Shown piece after piece: positions 1-8,975 of a DNA stretch of 64,000 nucleotides. The position numbers and the translations under genes are program-made. A model generated the notes under the pieces. That model worked only from the letters and a program-made list of their open reading frames with translations. It was not told where the DNA came from and searched no databases. Position 1 is the stretch's first letter. Each line of letters begins with the position of its first letter. This stretch comes from Geomicrobium sp. JCM 19039 (lineage in GTDB: Bacteria > Bacillota > Bacilli > Bacillales > Marinococcaceae): contig NZ_BAXB01000004.1 in assembly GCF_000698145.1 (NCBI RefSeq), positions 1 through 64,000 of the forward strand, written 5' to 3'.

Positions 1-1394
1 TTCAAATTGCTTTTGATGAAGATTCTCTGTCGCTCATTGAAGCCGGACAAGAGCCACCGGCTCCAACCATCCCTGATGATGACAAAGGTGGAGATGACCC
101 AGGTATTGATGAACCAGATACAGATGACCCAGGCACAGAAGAACCAGGTACCGACGAGCCGGGTACAGATGAGTTGGATAACGGTCTTTACAGCATTGAT
201 TTCACAGTACTGAAAGACGGTACGGATGAAACGTCGGTAATGGATGATTATACGGAAAAGCCAGCCCACGTGTACGTGAACGATGGCACATTTACCTTCG
301 ACCTGACATTAACGAATAATTCCTGGTATCAGGAGATTTTGATTAACGGAGAAGAGCCGGAGATTGTTGACGAAGATGAGGCCGAAGACACTCGTGTCGT
401 GCGGTTCTCAAATGATTCATTGCAGCCAGTTGACGCATGGGTGCACATTATCGTAACCGGTATTCCAGGTTTTACTTATGATAATGAGTATGATGTTCAA
501 ATTGCTTTTGATGAAGATTCTCTGACGTTCATTGAAGCCGATCAAGAGCCACCGGCTCCAACCATCTGATGATGAGGACGGGAATAATGATGATCCGAAC
601 AATGACGGAGGGAACAACGGCAACGACAATAATGGCAACAACGGAAACAACGGAAACAATAATGGTGGAAACAACAATAACAACAACGGAAACAATGACC
701 TTCCTGGCGATGAACTTGTTAACGGGCAGTATGATATTAATTTTGTCGTTCTTAAAGATGGCACCGACCAAGTCTCTGTAATGGATGACTATACAAAAAA
801 ACCTGCAACTCTTTACGTGCAGGACGGTTCATATACGGTCGACCTGACATTAACCAATAGTACTTGGTACCAAGACCTTACCATTGAGGGTAGCGGTCCG
901 ACTGTTATTTCTGAAGACAGTGAAGCTGACGAGCGTGTGGTACGCTTTGCCGTCGACTCCTTGGAAGAACGTATAGACGCCTGGGTTCATATTATCGTAA
1001 CCGGCATTCCGGGCTTTAATTACGATAATGAGTATGATGTGCAGATTTTGTTTGATCCGGATTCTGTCAATCTTGTAAATACCGACGGAGAGATCCCTCA
1101 ACCGAATCCTTCGAACGGCGGTTCTAACAACGGTGGAAACCAAAACAACAATCAAGGCAATAATACCCAGAACAACCATGGCAACGGCAACGGTGTACAA
1201 ACGATTCTGACGACGATGGCTTGACATTTACCCGCGGATCCGGCCAGAACAACAGCGAATACGGCGGAGGGCAGCAGGAAGTTAACGCCAAGACTTCAGA
1301 TTCATCATCCTTGGTCCTCTATACGCTGCTGGCTGCCAGCTCAGCACTTATCCTAGCTTGGCAATTTATGCGAAGGCGTGCTCTGCGACTTTAA
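1..1394 (+). CDS. Multi-NEAT heme-binding cell-wall protein, 5' partial, two frameshifts
   Basis: Surface protein that binds heme and hands it to the Isd transporter encoded downstream. The reading frame is open from base 3 and the start lies left of the window. The end of one NEAT domain is followed by an acidic linker rich in DEPGT repeats, a full NEAT domain (about 170-540) and another after an Asn/Gly-rich linker (about 715-1075). Each full domain has the SVMDDY segment and the YDNEY (YxxxY) motif whose tyrosine ligates heme iron. The C-terminus has a sorting signal: NAKTS, a hydrophobic stretch and RRR, ending at 1394. NAKTS resembles class B sortase motifs, and srtB is downstream. Two shifts break the frame: near 566 two bases are missing relative to the matching first copy, and near 1195-1205 one base. 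IsdC-like in role, but with more NEAT domains than the single-domain IsdC. Confidence 0.85.
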
Positions 1395-1414
1395 TGGTTG
1401 ACGAATGCAAGCAG

Positions 1415-1446
1415 AACAAGCCCCGGCAGCTTGTCGGGGCTTGTTC
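1415..1446 (+). terminator. Hairpin after the NEAT gene
   Basis: Perfect 11-bp stem (1415-1425 with 1435-1445) and a 9-base loop, 20 bp after the NEAT stop codon. There is no clear U tract, so it may be a weak terminator or a processing/stabilising hairpin between the NEAT gene and isdE. Confidence 0.5.
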
Positions 1447-1491
1447 CCCAGTTTATGATTAATTCTTTCATTGAGCAAAGGAAGTGAAAGC

Positions 1492-2466
1492 ATGAAAACA
1501 GTTCTGTTGATCGGATGCCTGATTCCCCCTCTTATTCTTGCGGCCTGTCAGCCGATCAGCGAAAATGTGGTTTCAAACCTCTCTACTAATGCAGGCGACG
1601 AGGATGAAATTGGCGAAGAAGTAAGCCTTACTGCTGAAGAGATACCAGAAGTCGCAACCGAAGAAGAAATTGAACCTGAACGCATTGTTTCTACGACCGT
1701 TGCAGCCACAGAAATTGCTGATGCCTTGAACCTTGATCTTCTCGGTATACCAACAAGCTATAAAGAGTTGCCGGAACGTTATGAAGGGGTCACTGAAATT
1801 GGCAATCCAATGGGCCCGGATATGGAACAAATCCGCCAGCTGAATCCAGAAGAAGTCTGGTCGGTCACTACGCTTTTCGATGATTTGGAGGAACCGTTTG
1901 AACAAGCACAGCTGGATGCACGCTTTCTTGATTTTCAAAGCGTAGATGCAATGATTGAAGAAATTAAAACATTAGGCCGGGATTTTGACCGTGAAACAGA
2001 GGCTGCGACCTTGGTCGAAACGTTTGACGAGGCCGTGCGAGAAAATGCGGACCGCACTTCCGGTCTCGCGCCTCCTTCTGTGCTGATTTTAATGGGCGTT
2101 CCCGGAAGTTATTTAGTCGCGACAGAAGAGTCGTACATCGGCGATCTCGTTCGTCTGGCCGGTGGTGAAAATGTTATTGAGAGCGAAGAAGGCGTGGAGT
2201 ACCTGGCTTCCAATACCGAACACCTTCACCAAGCCAATCCTGACGTCATCCTACGGGCTGCACACGGTATGCCGGAGGAAGTCGTAGAAATGTTTGATGA
2301 AGAATTCCAGACGAACGATATTTGGCAGCATTTTACCGCTGTACAGGGTGACCGTGTTTATGATCTTGAAGAGCTGCTCTTCGGCACGACTGGAAGCATT
2401 GCTGTCCCAGAAGCGCTGGAAGAATTGGAACCGATGCTCTATCCTGAATTGGAGACGGTTCAGTGA
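1492..2466 (+). CDS. isdE: Heme ABC transporter substrate-binding lipoprotein IsdE
   Basis: Receives heme from NEAT proteins at the membrane surface and delivers it to the permease. About 324 residues. The signal peptide ends in a LAAC lipobox followed by an acidic spacer. The rest is a type III periplasmic-binding fold: the GNPM segment and the RAAHGMPE segment match the places of the heme-ligating Met and His of IsdE. An upstream TTG at 1471 is in frame, but I choose ATG 1492 because GGAAGTG lies 6 bases before it and the signal peptide starts there. The stop overlaps the isdF start by 4 bases, indicating translational coupling. Confidence 0.9.
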   Translation: MKTVLLIGCLIPPLILAACQPISENVVSNLSTNAGDEDEIGEEVSLTAEEIPEVATEEEIEPERIVSTTVAATEIADALNLDLLGIPTSYKELPERYEGVTEIGNPMGPDMEQIRQLNPEEVWSVTTLFDDLEEPFEQAQLDARFLDFQSVDAMIEEIKTLGRDFDRETEAATLVETFDEAVRENADRTSGLAPPSVLILMGVPGSYLVATEESYIGDLVRLAGGENVIESEEGVEYLASNTEHLHQANPDVILRAAHGMPEEVVEMFDEEFQTNDIWQHFTAVQGDRVYDLEELLFGTTGSIAVPEALEELEPMLYPELETVQ

Positions 2467-3455
2467 AGGGTTCACGCAATCTTACTGTATACGCAGTTAC
2501 CATCGTCCTTCTATTTCTCTGTATTTACTGGTCTATAATGAGCGGCAGCATTCAAGTTCCCTTTTTCGAACTAGTTCAAGGTATTATCCAACAGAACCAT
2601 GAAGAGGCTGCGGTCGTTTATGACCTTCGGTTTCCACGAGTTCTCATTGCCGGCTTTGCCGGAGCAGCATTAGCCGTATCTGGCGCGTTGCTGCAGGCCG
2701 TCATGCGCAACCCGCTGGCGGATGCGAGCATCATCGGAATTTCTTCCGGTGCCAACTTAATCGCTATGGTAGCGGTCACCATTATGCCTACATGGTTCTA
2801 TTTTATGCCATTGTTCGCGTTTCTTGGAGGGCTTCTTGCTTGTTTCCTTGTCTACTCATTGAGCTGGCGGGGTGGGCTTAGCCCTCTCCGACTTATTCTG
2901 GTCGGTATTGCTCTTCATGCTACGTTTACTGGACTTTCCGAAGCATTTAACTATCGTGGGAGTTATTCTGTTACAAGTATTTCTTCTGCGACGACATCAA
3001 CCTTGTCTATGAAAACGTGGGGAGATGCCAACATCATGATGATTTATGGCGGGGTGGCTCTAATCATTGCAGTTGCACTCTTCTCCTGGTGTAACCTGCT
3101 TGCCTTGGATGACCGCACGACGCAGACGATTGGCCTGCCTGTCAAAAGAACGAGGATTATCGTCTCCATCGTTGCTGTTATTCTCGCGTCCACAGCTACC
3201 GCCATTGCCGGGTTGATTGCATTTCTAGGATTACTCATCCCCCACATCGGCAGGCAGTTGCTCGGAACCGATTACAAAACGCTGCTGCCATTCAGTGCCC
3301 TAGCCGGTGCGCTGCTGCTCATCAGCGCGGATACATTCGGTCGAACGCTGATCGCGCCGAACGAAATCCCCGCTTCCATTGTTATGATGGTCATCGGCGG
3401 ACCGTTTCTCATTTTTCTATTAAGAAAGAGTGAACGCATCCATGGACATTCGTAA
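2463..3455 (+). CDS. isdF: Heme ABC transporter permease (FecCD family)
   Basis: Membrane permease for heme, partner of IsdE and the ATPase that follows. 330 residues with the FecCD pattern of many hydrophobic helices; the segments GAALAVSGALLQ, RNPLADASIIG, GLIAFLGLLIPHIGR and GALLLISADTFGR are family hallmarks. The GTG start at 2463 overlaps the isdE stop. The end overlaps the start of the ATPase gene, so isdE, isdF, ATPase and srtB form one tight operon. Intact. Confidence 0.92.
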   Translation: MKGSRNLTVYAVTIVLLFLCIYWSIMSGSIQVPFFELVQGIIQQNHEEAAVVYDLRFPRVLIAGFAGAALAVSGALLQAVMRNPLADASIIGISSGANLIAMVAVTIMPTWFYFMPLFAFLGGLLACFLVYSLSWRGGLSPLRLILVGIALHATFTGLSEAFNYRGSYSVTSISSATTSTLSMKTWGDANIMMIYGGVALIIAVALFSWCNLLALDDRTTQTIGLPVKRTRIIVSIVAVILASTATAIAGLIAFLGLLIPHIGRQLLGTDYKTLLPFSALAGALLLISADTFGRTLIAPNEIPASIVMMVIGGPFLIFLLRKSERIHGHS

Positions 3456-4231
3456 TTTATCTTTTGCTCATCAAAAGGGCGGTCCCCTCTTTTTGGAGGA
3501 GATTTCAACAAACATTCCTCAGGGAAAAATAACTACGATTATTGGCCCGAATGGAAGCGGGAAGTCGACTTTGTTGGAATTAATGGCAGGAAACCGGAAG
3601 CCGAATGCCGGCACGCTTCAACTCGATGAGAAAGAACTTAACAGTTACTCAGCTAAGGCACTCGGAAAAAAACTTGCGGTCGTCTATCAACAGCAAGTCG
3701 CCCCTGCCGATTTAACTGTTGAAAAGCTCGTCCGCTACGGACGTCAGCCCCACCGTAAATGGCTAGAAGGGTGGTCAAAAGAAGATGAAGGCGCTGTGGA
3801 GAAGCATTGGATGCTACAGAAATGGCTGCGAAGCGCGACAAGCCGCTCGCAACCTTGTCTGGCGGCGAGCGACAGCGGGCATGGATTGCAATGGCTCTTG
3901 CCCAGAAGACCGCACTGCTTTTTCTCGATGAGCCGACAACGTTTCTTGATCTGTACCATCAATATGAAGTGCTCGACCTCCTCGCCCGATTGAACCGGTC
4001 ACAGGGGCTGACCATCGTCATGGTGCTACATGATCTAAATCAGGCGCTACGCTACAGTCATCACCTTATCGTCATGAACGATGGGGCAATCAAGGCAGAA
4101 GGCAGCCGTCTTCAATTTTGACACCCAACCTTGTCCATTCTGTATACGGTCTTCATATGACTGTGCATGAAGATCCAAATGCCGGTTTGTTCATGCTACC
4201 TGTCGGAATTTCCAGAGGAGGAGGACTATGA
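3430..4231 (+). CDS. Heme/iron ABC transporter ATPase (FecE-like), two frameshifts
   Basis: Powers heme import through IsdF. Walker [10 protein letters not shown], signature LSGGERQR and Walker B ALLFLDEP followed by the H-loop VLHDLN are all present, but in different frames. Adding one A near 3800 (in gagaagc) and one C near 4106 (in agccg) gives a continuous FecE-like protein ending with a [12 protein letters not shown] segment typical of this family. The restored stop (4229-4231) overlaps the srtB ATG in ATGA. Both breaks lie in short homopolymers, so a sequencing cause is likely. Start is GTG 3430 or ATG 3442. Confidence 0.82.
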
Positions 4232-4980
4232 AGAAAACCATTAGCCGAAGCCTTACCGCGCTTTGCACAGGTGTCCTGCTGTACGCTCTCGTTGCTCTTG
4301 GCTTCATTGGGTATGATTATCTTAATAACCGTCATGTCTTGGCAGAAGCTCAGAAATTGTACACTGTTGAACGGGAAATACCGGGAGAAGAAGTGTATAC
4401 AGAGACTTTGTCAGGCGAAGAGGCTTTCGTCGGGCTTCACGAGATCAACGAAGACATTGCTGGTTGGCTGACGATTGATGGCACAGCGATCGATTATCCG
4501 ATTATGCAGGCGGAAGATAACGATTTCTATTTAGATCGAAACTATAAAAAAGAACAGACACGGGCGGGAAGCTTATTCTTTGATTATCGGAACGAGTTGG
4601 ACGGCACAGACCGAAATGTCATCGTCTACGGGCATCGCATGAAAGACGGATCTATGTTTGCCCCTCTTACCGATTTTCTGGATGACTCTTTTTTCGAAAG
4701 CGACTCCGATATTTTATTTGATACCGTTGATGGAAAATATACCGTTGAAGTTTTCTCTGTGTACAATACGATGACCGATTTTTACTATATTGAAACCGAG
4801 TTTAAAGACGATCATGATTTTACTGAGTTTGTCGGGGAATTAAAAAGTCGCTCTCACTTCAAGAGCGATGTAGACGTGACCGCCGCCGACCAGATTATTA
4901 CACTTTCTACCTGTGATTACGTGCTTGACCCGAGTGAAGGACGACTCGTCGTACATGGTAAAATTGTGGAACGAAGATAA
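4228..4980 (+). CDS. srtB: Class B sortase SrtB
   Basis: Membrane-anchored transpeptidase that attaches NEAT heme proteins to the wall. 250 residues. An N-terminal hydrophobic anchor (about 12-32) precedes the sortase B domain with the catalytic His in VIVYGHRM, Cys in LSTCDY and Arg in SEGRLVVHG. The insertion between His and Cys is typical of class B. GGAGGAGG precedes ATG 4228. Its likely substrate is the NAKTS-bearing NEAT protein at the left edge. Intact. Confidence 0.93.
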   Translation: MKKTISRSLTALCTGVLLYALVALGFIGYDYLNNRHVLAEAQKLYTVEREIPGEEVYTETLSGEEAFVGLHEINEDIAGWLTIDGTAIDYPIMQAEDNDFYLDRNYKKEQTRAGSLFFDYRNELDGTDRNVIVYGHRMKDGSMFAPLTDFLDDSFFESDSDILFDTVDGKYTVEVFSVYNTMTDFYYIETEFKDDHDFTEFVGELKSRSHFKSDVDVTAADQIITLSTCDYVLDPSEGRLVVHGKIVERR

Positions 4981-5000
4981 GCCAAGAAGTATGTAAAAAT

Positions 5001-5050
5001 AAACGACCGGTCACAGCATAGGTTATTCCATTGCTAAGACCGGTCGTTTC
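5001..5050 (+). terminator. Terminator after srtB
   Basis: Perfect 12-bp stem (5001-5012 with 5038-5049) rich in G/C next to AAA and TTT ends, 20 bp after the srtB stop. The A-rich left flank and T-rich right flank would let it act in both directions. Confidence 0.75.
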
Positions 5051-5265
5051 ATTAGGATTGGACAACATCTTTCTTATGGTTGATTTTTGAATTGGCAATG
5101 TTGATAATGAGCGATTCAGGCTGATTTAAATCGGAGTTTCCTCGCGTTTTACCGCTCTAGTTGAAATGCTCTGTGTTTTAGTACAATAATTCTGTCTTGC
5201 AGCGACGCGATGAAGAGAAAGCCTGGGGCCTTCCACCTCTGCACCTTCCCGTACTTCTGCTGATG

Positions 5266-5428
5266 CTAGCGTTTCATTGCCAAATACGTTTCGTCCTCGC
5301 GCACAGAATTCCACTTCTTTTCAATAATCCGCAAGGCATCTGCTTTTCTGTTCATCAATCTTTCGCTCGCTGAGCTCGATGTCTTTATCGTACTTTTTGC
5401 GGTCGGGATCGTTGGCGTAGCGGCGGGC
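5266..5428 (-). pseudogene. Decayed coding remnant, function unknown
   Basis: On the minus strand two frames together give a charged, coding-like sequence: RRYANDPDRKKYDKDIELSE, then after one shift KADALRIIEKKWNSVREDE, ending near 5266. The Lys/Asp/Glu-rich helix character and lack of any start or ribosome binding site suggest the remnant of a lost gene. The rest of 5050-5430 shows no supported gene. Confidence 0.3.
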
Positions 5429-5438
5429 GCGGTGAAAT

Positions 5439-5490
5439 GTGCGCGCAAGTTTTGCAAAATTAGCACCGCTATCGTTAAACTAGCGCGCAA
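5439..5490. repeat. Dyad repeat element, degenerate copy (R1a)
   Basis: One forward half-site (5439) and one inverted half-site (5477) of the CTG-N4-CNAGTT family. The forward-to-inverted step is 38 instead of the usual 47 bp, so this copy seems to have lost about 9 bp. Confidence 0.5.
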
Positions 5491-5542
5491 GATGGTCTCC
5501 GCACCCGACCCCGCGCTATGCCCTCGGCTGAAGAACGAAAAT

Positions 5543-5617
5543 GCTGTCGGCGCGGGTCGCGCTGAATCGGGACCGGTTTCGTTTAAGCCTTCATCGGGGT
5601 TGACACGTCGTTGGGTA
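5543..5617. repeat. GC-rich hairpin module, copy 1
   Basis: Starts with gctgtcggcgcgggtcgcgc, a near-perfect GC hairpin, continues with a second hairpin-like part and ends near cacgtcgttggg. Similar copies lie at 26753, 47264, 47545 and 60745, always beside a dyad repeat element. Confidence 0.6.
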
Positions 5618-5641
5618 CTATGATTTGGTTACGCCGAGAAG

Positions 5642-5744
5642 CTGTTACCTAGTTGGGTCCACATGTGCCCTAGTATGCTTCATTTCCCTGCTCTACGGAA
5701 AATGAGCGCCAACTGGAGTACAGATTTCTTACACTCGGTAACAG
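5642..5744. repeat. Dyad repeat element copy R1b
   Basis: Forward half-sites at 5642 (ctgttacctagtt) and, diverged, 5663; inverted half-sites at about 5710 and 5731. The distances 21, 47 and 21 equal those of the other copies. Lies 130 bp upstream of the comB promoter region. Confidence 0.65.
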
Positions 5745-5823
5745 ATTGAGTCCTTGCTCGCACTAAAAACCGCCACATTCCGTCTGCGCAGCTCGCGCTG
5801 ATTTGCGTTCCTCCCCCGCGTCA

Positions 5824-5864
5824 CAATTAACTCAAGTTTGACTCAATTAACTCAAATGTGAATT
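5824..5864 (+). promoter_or_regulatory. Paired activator half-sites upstream of comB
   Basis: Direct repeat with 15 of 18 matches and a 20-bp period: caattaactcaagtttga (5824) and caattaactcaaatgtga (5844). The core taactcaNaNNtgaattg recurs upstream of the acyl-CoA ligase promoter. The distance from the second site to the -24 element is about 44 bp, as in the other two cases. Inferred binding site of the sigma-54 activator at 10900-12461. Confidence 0.55.
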
Positions 5865-5906
5865 GCCAAGCCGAAGAACGGACGGATAGCATTGTTGTTC
5901 TTGGCT

Positions 5907-5920
5907 TGGCATCTTTTTGC
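5907..5920 (+). promoter_or_regulatory. Probable sigma-54 promoter of comB operon
   Basis: ttggcatctttttgc carries the -24 GG (5908-5909) and -12 GC (5919-5920), but 11 rather than 12 bp apart. The spacer holds a run of five T; one T missing in the read would explain it, as with many indels here. An imperfect inverted repeat (5865-5879 with 5896-5910, gccaagcc...ggcttggc) overlaps the -24 box and could be a further operator. Confidence 0.45.
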
Positions 5921-5947
5921 ACGTTCTTAATGTATGTAGGTGTCGAT

Positions 5948-6703
5948 GTGAAGCGCTGCAGGCTGTGGTTATCAAAGGAAGAGGTTGATCGTGATCGACT
6001 GCGAGGGAAGATGGTGATCATTATTGATGCGTTGCTTGCGACGACGACGCTAATTACGATGATGGAGCGCGGGGCTAAACGTGTGTACCCGGTTGATTCA
6101 ATAGAGGAGGCCGAGCGAGTCCGAACGTCGCTAGCTCCTTCGATTCAGGCAATCCGTGGTGGAGAACAAGGTGGAATTCCTGTGAACGGATTTGAGCTCG
6201 GTCATCTTCCAACAGAATATCCCGAAGATGTGGTCGCGGATGCACACATTATTTTTTTATCAACGAATGGTACGAAAGCGATTCGTAGGACGGACGCGGC
6301 ATCCAAGCGGTTGCTTTGCAGTTTCCGGAATGTGCATAAGGTGGCGGAGTATGTGCAGGCGGTGGACCCGGAAGAGGTGGTGATCGTCTGTTCTGGCGCG
6401 AGCGGTCATTTCTCGATGGAGGATTATTTGTGCGCTGCCAGGTTTCTCGAGCTGTTAGACCTTGAACGTGTGAAGCTAGATGATGCGAGTATTCTTGCGA
6501 CGCACACTCTCTATACCGATCAGGAGATTGCCGCACTCGTTTCGAAGAGTCGCATCGGTCGTTCGATGGTGAGAGAAAATCTTCAGGAATTGCTCGATTT
6601 CGTGCTCGGCTTTCGGACGCAGTCGCTACTCGTTGATGTAAACAATGAGGGGATACTGTCTGTTTTAGAAGAGGGAGGAATTGTACATGAGTGCGCAGAA
6701 TGA
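5948..6703 (+). CDS. comB: 2-phosphosulfolactate phosphatase family protein (ComB/YitC-like)
   Basis: The family hydrolyses 2-phospho-3-sulfolactate to sulfolactate. Recognised from VIIIDALLATTTLITMM near the N-terminus, the RGGEQGGIPV segment, STNGTKAIRR and VCSGASGHFSMED, in ComB order. The open frame runs from 5858, but the protein alignable with the family starts near residue 30. I favour GTG 5948, preceded by aggtg, because it gives about 251 residues and lies after the predicted transcription start; ATG 5930 is the alternative. It is first in an operon with a kinase, an acyl-CoA dehydrogenase and an SDR, an unusual place for sulfolactate metabolism, so the real substrate may be another phosphoester. 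Intact. Confidence 0.75.
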   Translation: MKRCRLWLSKEEVDRDRLRGKMVIIIDALLATTTLITMMERGAKRVYPVDSIEEAERVRTSLAPSIQAIRGGEQGGIPVNGFELGHLPTEYPEDVVADAHIIFLSTNGTKAIRRTDAASKRLLCSFRNVHKVAEYVQAVDPEEVVIVCSGASGHFSMEDYLCAARFLELLDLERVKLDDASILATHTLYTDQEIAALVSKSRIGRSMVRENLQELLDFVLGFRTQSLLVDVNNEGILSVLEEGGIVHECAE

Positions 6704-7759
6704 GACGATTGCGGTTCGCCCGGGAGAAGGGTTGAACGTGTCGGCGTTATCCAACTTTCTTACAGGTGCATTCGACAAACTTCCGGCGGATGAACCGCTC
6801 GTAGTGACACAGTTTCCGGCAGGGGCTTCAAACCTTACGTACTTGCTCGCGTGCGGTTCGTTTGAAGCAGTGCTCAGGCGACCGCCGTTCGGCCCATTGC
6901 CAGCAAAAGGGCACGATATGAAACGTGAATACCAGTTTTTGAAAGCGCTATCACCGGTCTTTTCTTATGCGCCTAAACCGTTTGTTCTAGGGGAAGAAAC
7001 AGAGGTGATGGATGCGACCTTTTATGTGATGGAACGAAAGCGCGGTGTTGTCGTTGACCAGAGAACATCAGGTGTGCAGCCAACGGCGGAACAAGCGCGG
7101 AACATATCGGAAATGTTTGTACGGCTGTTAGCGGAGTTGCATCGGGTTGATCCAACTTCAGCTGGTTTGGATGTTTTCGGTCATCCGGAAGGCTTTATGG
7201 AACGTCAAGTGAAGAGGTGGATCCAACGGTTTGAGCGAGTGAAACCGAGGATGAACCGGGATATGAGAGGCTGAAGGAATGGATGTTCGCAAACATCACA
7301 ACGAGCGGTGAAGCGACGGTCATTCACAATGATTTCAAGCTGAACAATTTGCTCTTTTCTACGGATTTGAGTGGCATCGAGGCTGTCGTTGATTGGGAAA
7401 TGGCGACCGTGGGTGACCCGCTATTTGACCTTGGGGTAGCGCTTAGTTACTGGACAGAGGCGGGGGACTCGCCTCGGTTGCAAAATGGGTTTAAGTCGGT
7501 CACGACGAATGAAGGGTTTTTCACTCGAAATGAATTGATTGAGCGATACGAGCAGTTAACAGGCAGAAATTGCGATGATATTTTATTTTATCAAGTGTTT
7601 GCGTACTTCAAGCTAGCAGTTATCGTTCAGCAGATCTATTATCGTTGGAAAGTGGGCCAAACCGAGGATGAGCGTTTTAAGATGTACGGTCCGATGGCAG
7701 GTGAACTGATCAAGCAAGCGGTCCACATGATGGAAGGGGAGAAGAGGCGTGAATTTTGA
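6687..7759 (+). CDS. Phosphotransferase of ACAD10/11 kinase-LvaA type, one frameshift
   Basis: Aminoglycoside-phosphotransferase fold kinase. [12 protein letters not shown] and [20 protein letters not shown] near the N-terminus match the kinase domain fused to ACAD10/ACAD11 and its stand-alone relatives such as Lva[14 protein letters not shown] holds the catalytic Asp and metal-binding Asn; [12 protein letters not shown] is the DFG-like motif. In the known pathways this kinase phosphorylates 4-hydroxyacyl-CoA. The frame breaks near 7233; adding one A (gcgagtg) restores a 357-residue protein with YERLKEW before the catalytic loop. ATG 6687 follows gagggagga with 7 bases spacing. Overlaps the next gene by 11 bp. 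Confidence 0.83.
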
Positions 7760-8975
7760 GTATAGTGACAACGTCCAAAGGCTACAAAGCGATGTGCGGA
7801 CATTCATTGAACACTACGTGTTGCCTAATGAAAAGGTGTATGCCAAGCAGCTAAACGAGGCTTCGTCCCGTTGGTCGGTACCGCCGGTCATTGAAGAATT
7901 GAAGAAAGAAGCACAATCAACACGGCTTTGGAATTTGTTCCTTCCTGAATCTGAATACGGTGCGGGTCTTACAAATGTTGAATATGCGCCTTTATGCGAA
8001 GAGATGGGGAGAACGAGTATCGGGCCAGAAGTGTTTAATTGTTCGGCACCGGACACAGGCAATATGGAGACGCTTGTCCGTTATGGAAATCAAACGCAAA
8101 AGGAGCAGTGGCTTCAACCGCTCTTAGCCGGTGAGATTCGTTCAGCATTTGCGATGACTGAACCCGACGTGGCGTCCTCGGATGCGACGAACATTGAGAC
8201 GCGTATGGAGCGTGTTGGTGATGAGTATGTGATTAACGGGCGGAAGTGGTGGACGTCTGGCATTATGGATCCGCGCTGTGATGTCCTTATCGTGATGGGG
8301 AAAACCGATCCGTTCGGTCCGACGTACACGTCACAGTCGATGATTTTAGTCCCTAGGAATACACCGGGCATTACCGTTCAGCGACATCTGCCGGTGTTTG
8401 GTTACGACGATGCTCCCCACGGACACGGGGAAGTGACGTTTGACAATGTGCGCGTGCCTAAAGAGAACGTGCTATGGGATGTGGGCAAAGGATTTGCGAT
8501 TGCCCAAGGTCGTCTCGGACCCGGTCGAATTCATCATTGCATGCGTCTCATCGGTTTGGCGGAACGGTCGTTGGAATACATGTGCGATCGTGTGTATGAG
8601 AGGTCTCCGTTTGGAAAGTCACTCGCAGAGCAAGGTGTCGTACAAGAGTGGATTGCTGATTCACGCATAGAGATTGAGCAGGCTCGATTGCTCACACTAA
8701 AAGCGGCGCACATGATGGATACGGTTGGAAACAAACAAGGGAAAAAAGAGATTAGCATGATTAAGGTCGTTGCACCGAACATGGCACTGCATGTCATTGA
8801 TCGGGCGATTCAAACGCACGGAGGTGCAGGTGTGAGCGATGACTTCCCGCTGGCAAAAGCGTGGGCAGGAGCAAGAACGCTTCGTTTAGCTGATGGTCCT
8901 GATGAAGTGCATCGACGCGCCATTGCCCGCCAAGAATTAAAACCATATCGCGTTAAGGAGGAGGCAGAAAAATGA
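7749..8975 (+). CDS. ACAD10/11-type acyl-CoA dehydrogenase (LvaC-like)
   Basis: FAD-dependent acyl-CoA dehydrogenase family member, 408 residues. [55 protein letters not shown] and [13 protein letters not shown] are signatures of the ACAD10/11 branch rather than of short-chain enzymes. The C-terminal motif reads ADGPDEVH, with Asp where many dehydrogenases have the catalytic Glu (EGT), as in this branch. In the LvaA/LvaC route this enzyme eliminates phosphate from 4-phosphoacyl-CoA to give an enoyl-CoA; the adjacent kinase supports that. GTG start; coupled to the kinase and, by ATGA, to the SDR. Intact. Confidence 0.87.
   Translation: MNFEYSDNVQRLQSDVRTFIEHYVLPNEKVYAKQLNEASSRWSVPPVIEELKKEAQSTRLWNLFLPESEYGAGLTNVEYAPLCEEMGRTSIGPEVFNCSAPDTGNMETLVRYGNQTQKEQWLQPLLAGEIRSAFAMTEPDVASSDATNIETRMERVGDEYVINGRKWWTSGIMDPRCDVLIVMGKTDPFGPTYTSQSMILVPRNTPGITVQRHLPVFGYDDAPHGHGEVTFDNVRVPKENVLWDVGKGFAIAQGRLGPGRIHHCMRLIGLAERSLEYMCDRVYERSPFGKSLAEQGVVQEWIADSRIEIEQARLLTLKAAHMMDTVGNKQGKKEISMIKVVAPNMALHVIDRAIQTHGGAGVSDDFPLAKAWAGARTLRLADGPDEVHRRAIARQELKPYRVKEEAEK

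Noticed and set aside
5050-5860. tRNA or small RNA genes in the intergenic regions
   Set aside because: No cloverleaf-like segment with the conserved T-loop sequence was found here or in the other gaps read by eye.
5865-5918. Hairpin plus T run before comB taken as a terminator
   Set aside because: No gene ends upstream on the plus strand, and the sequence coincides with the -24/-12 element; it is better explained as part of the promoter.
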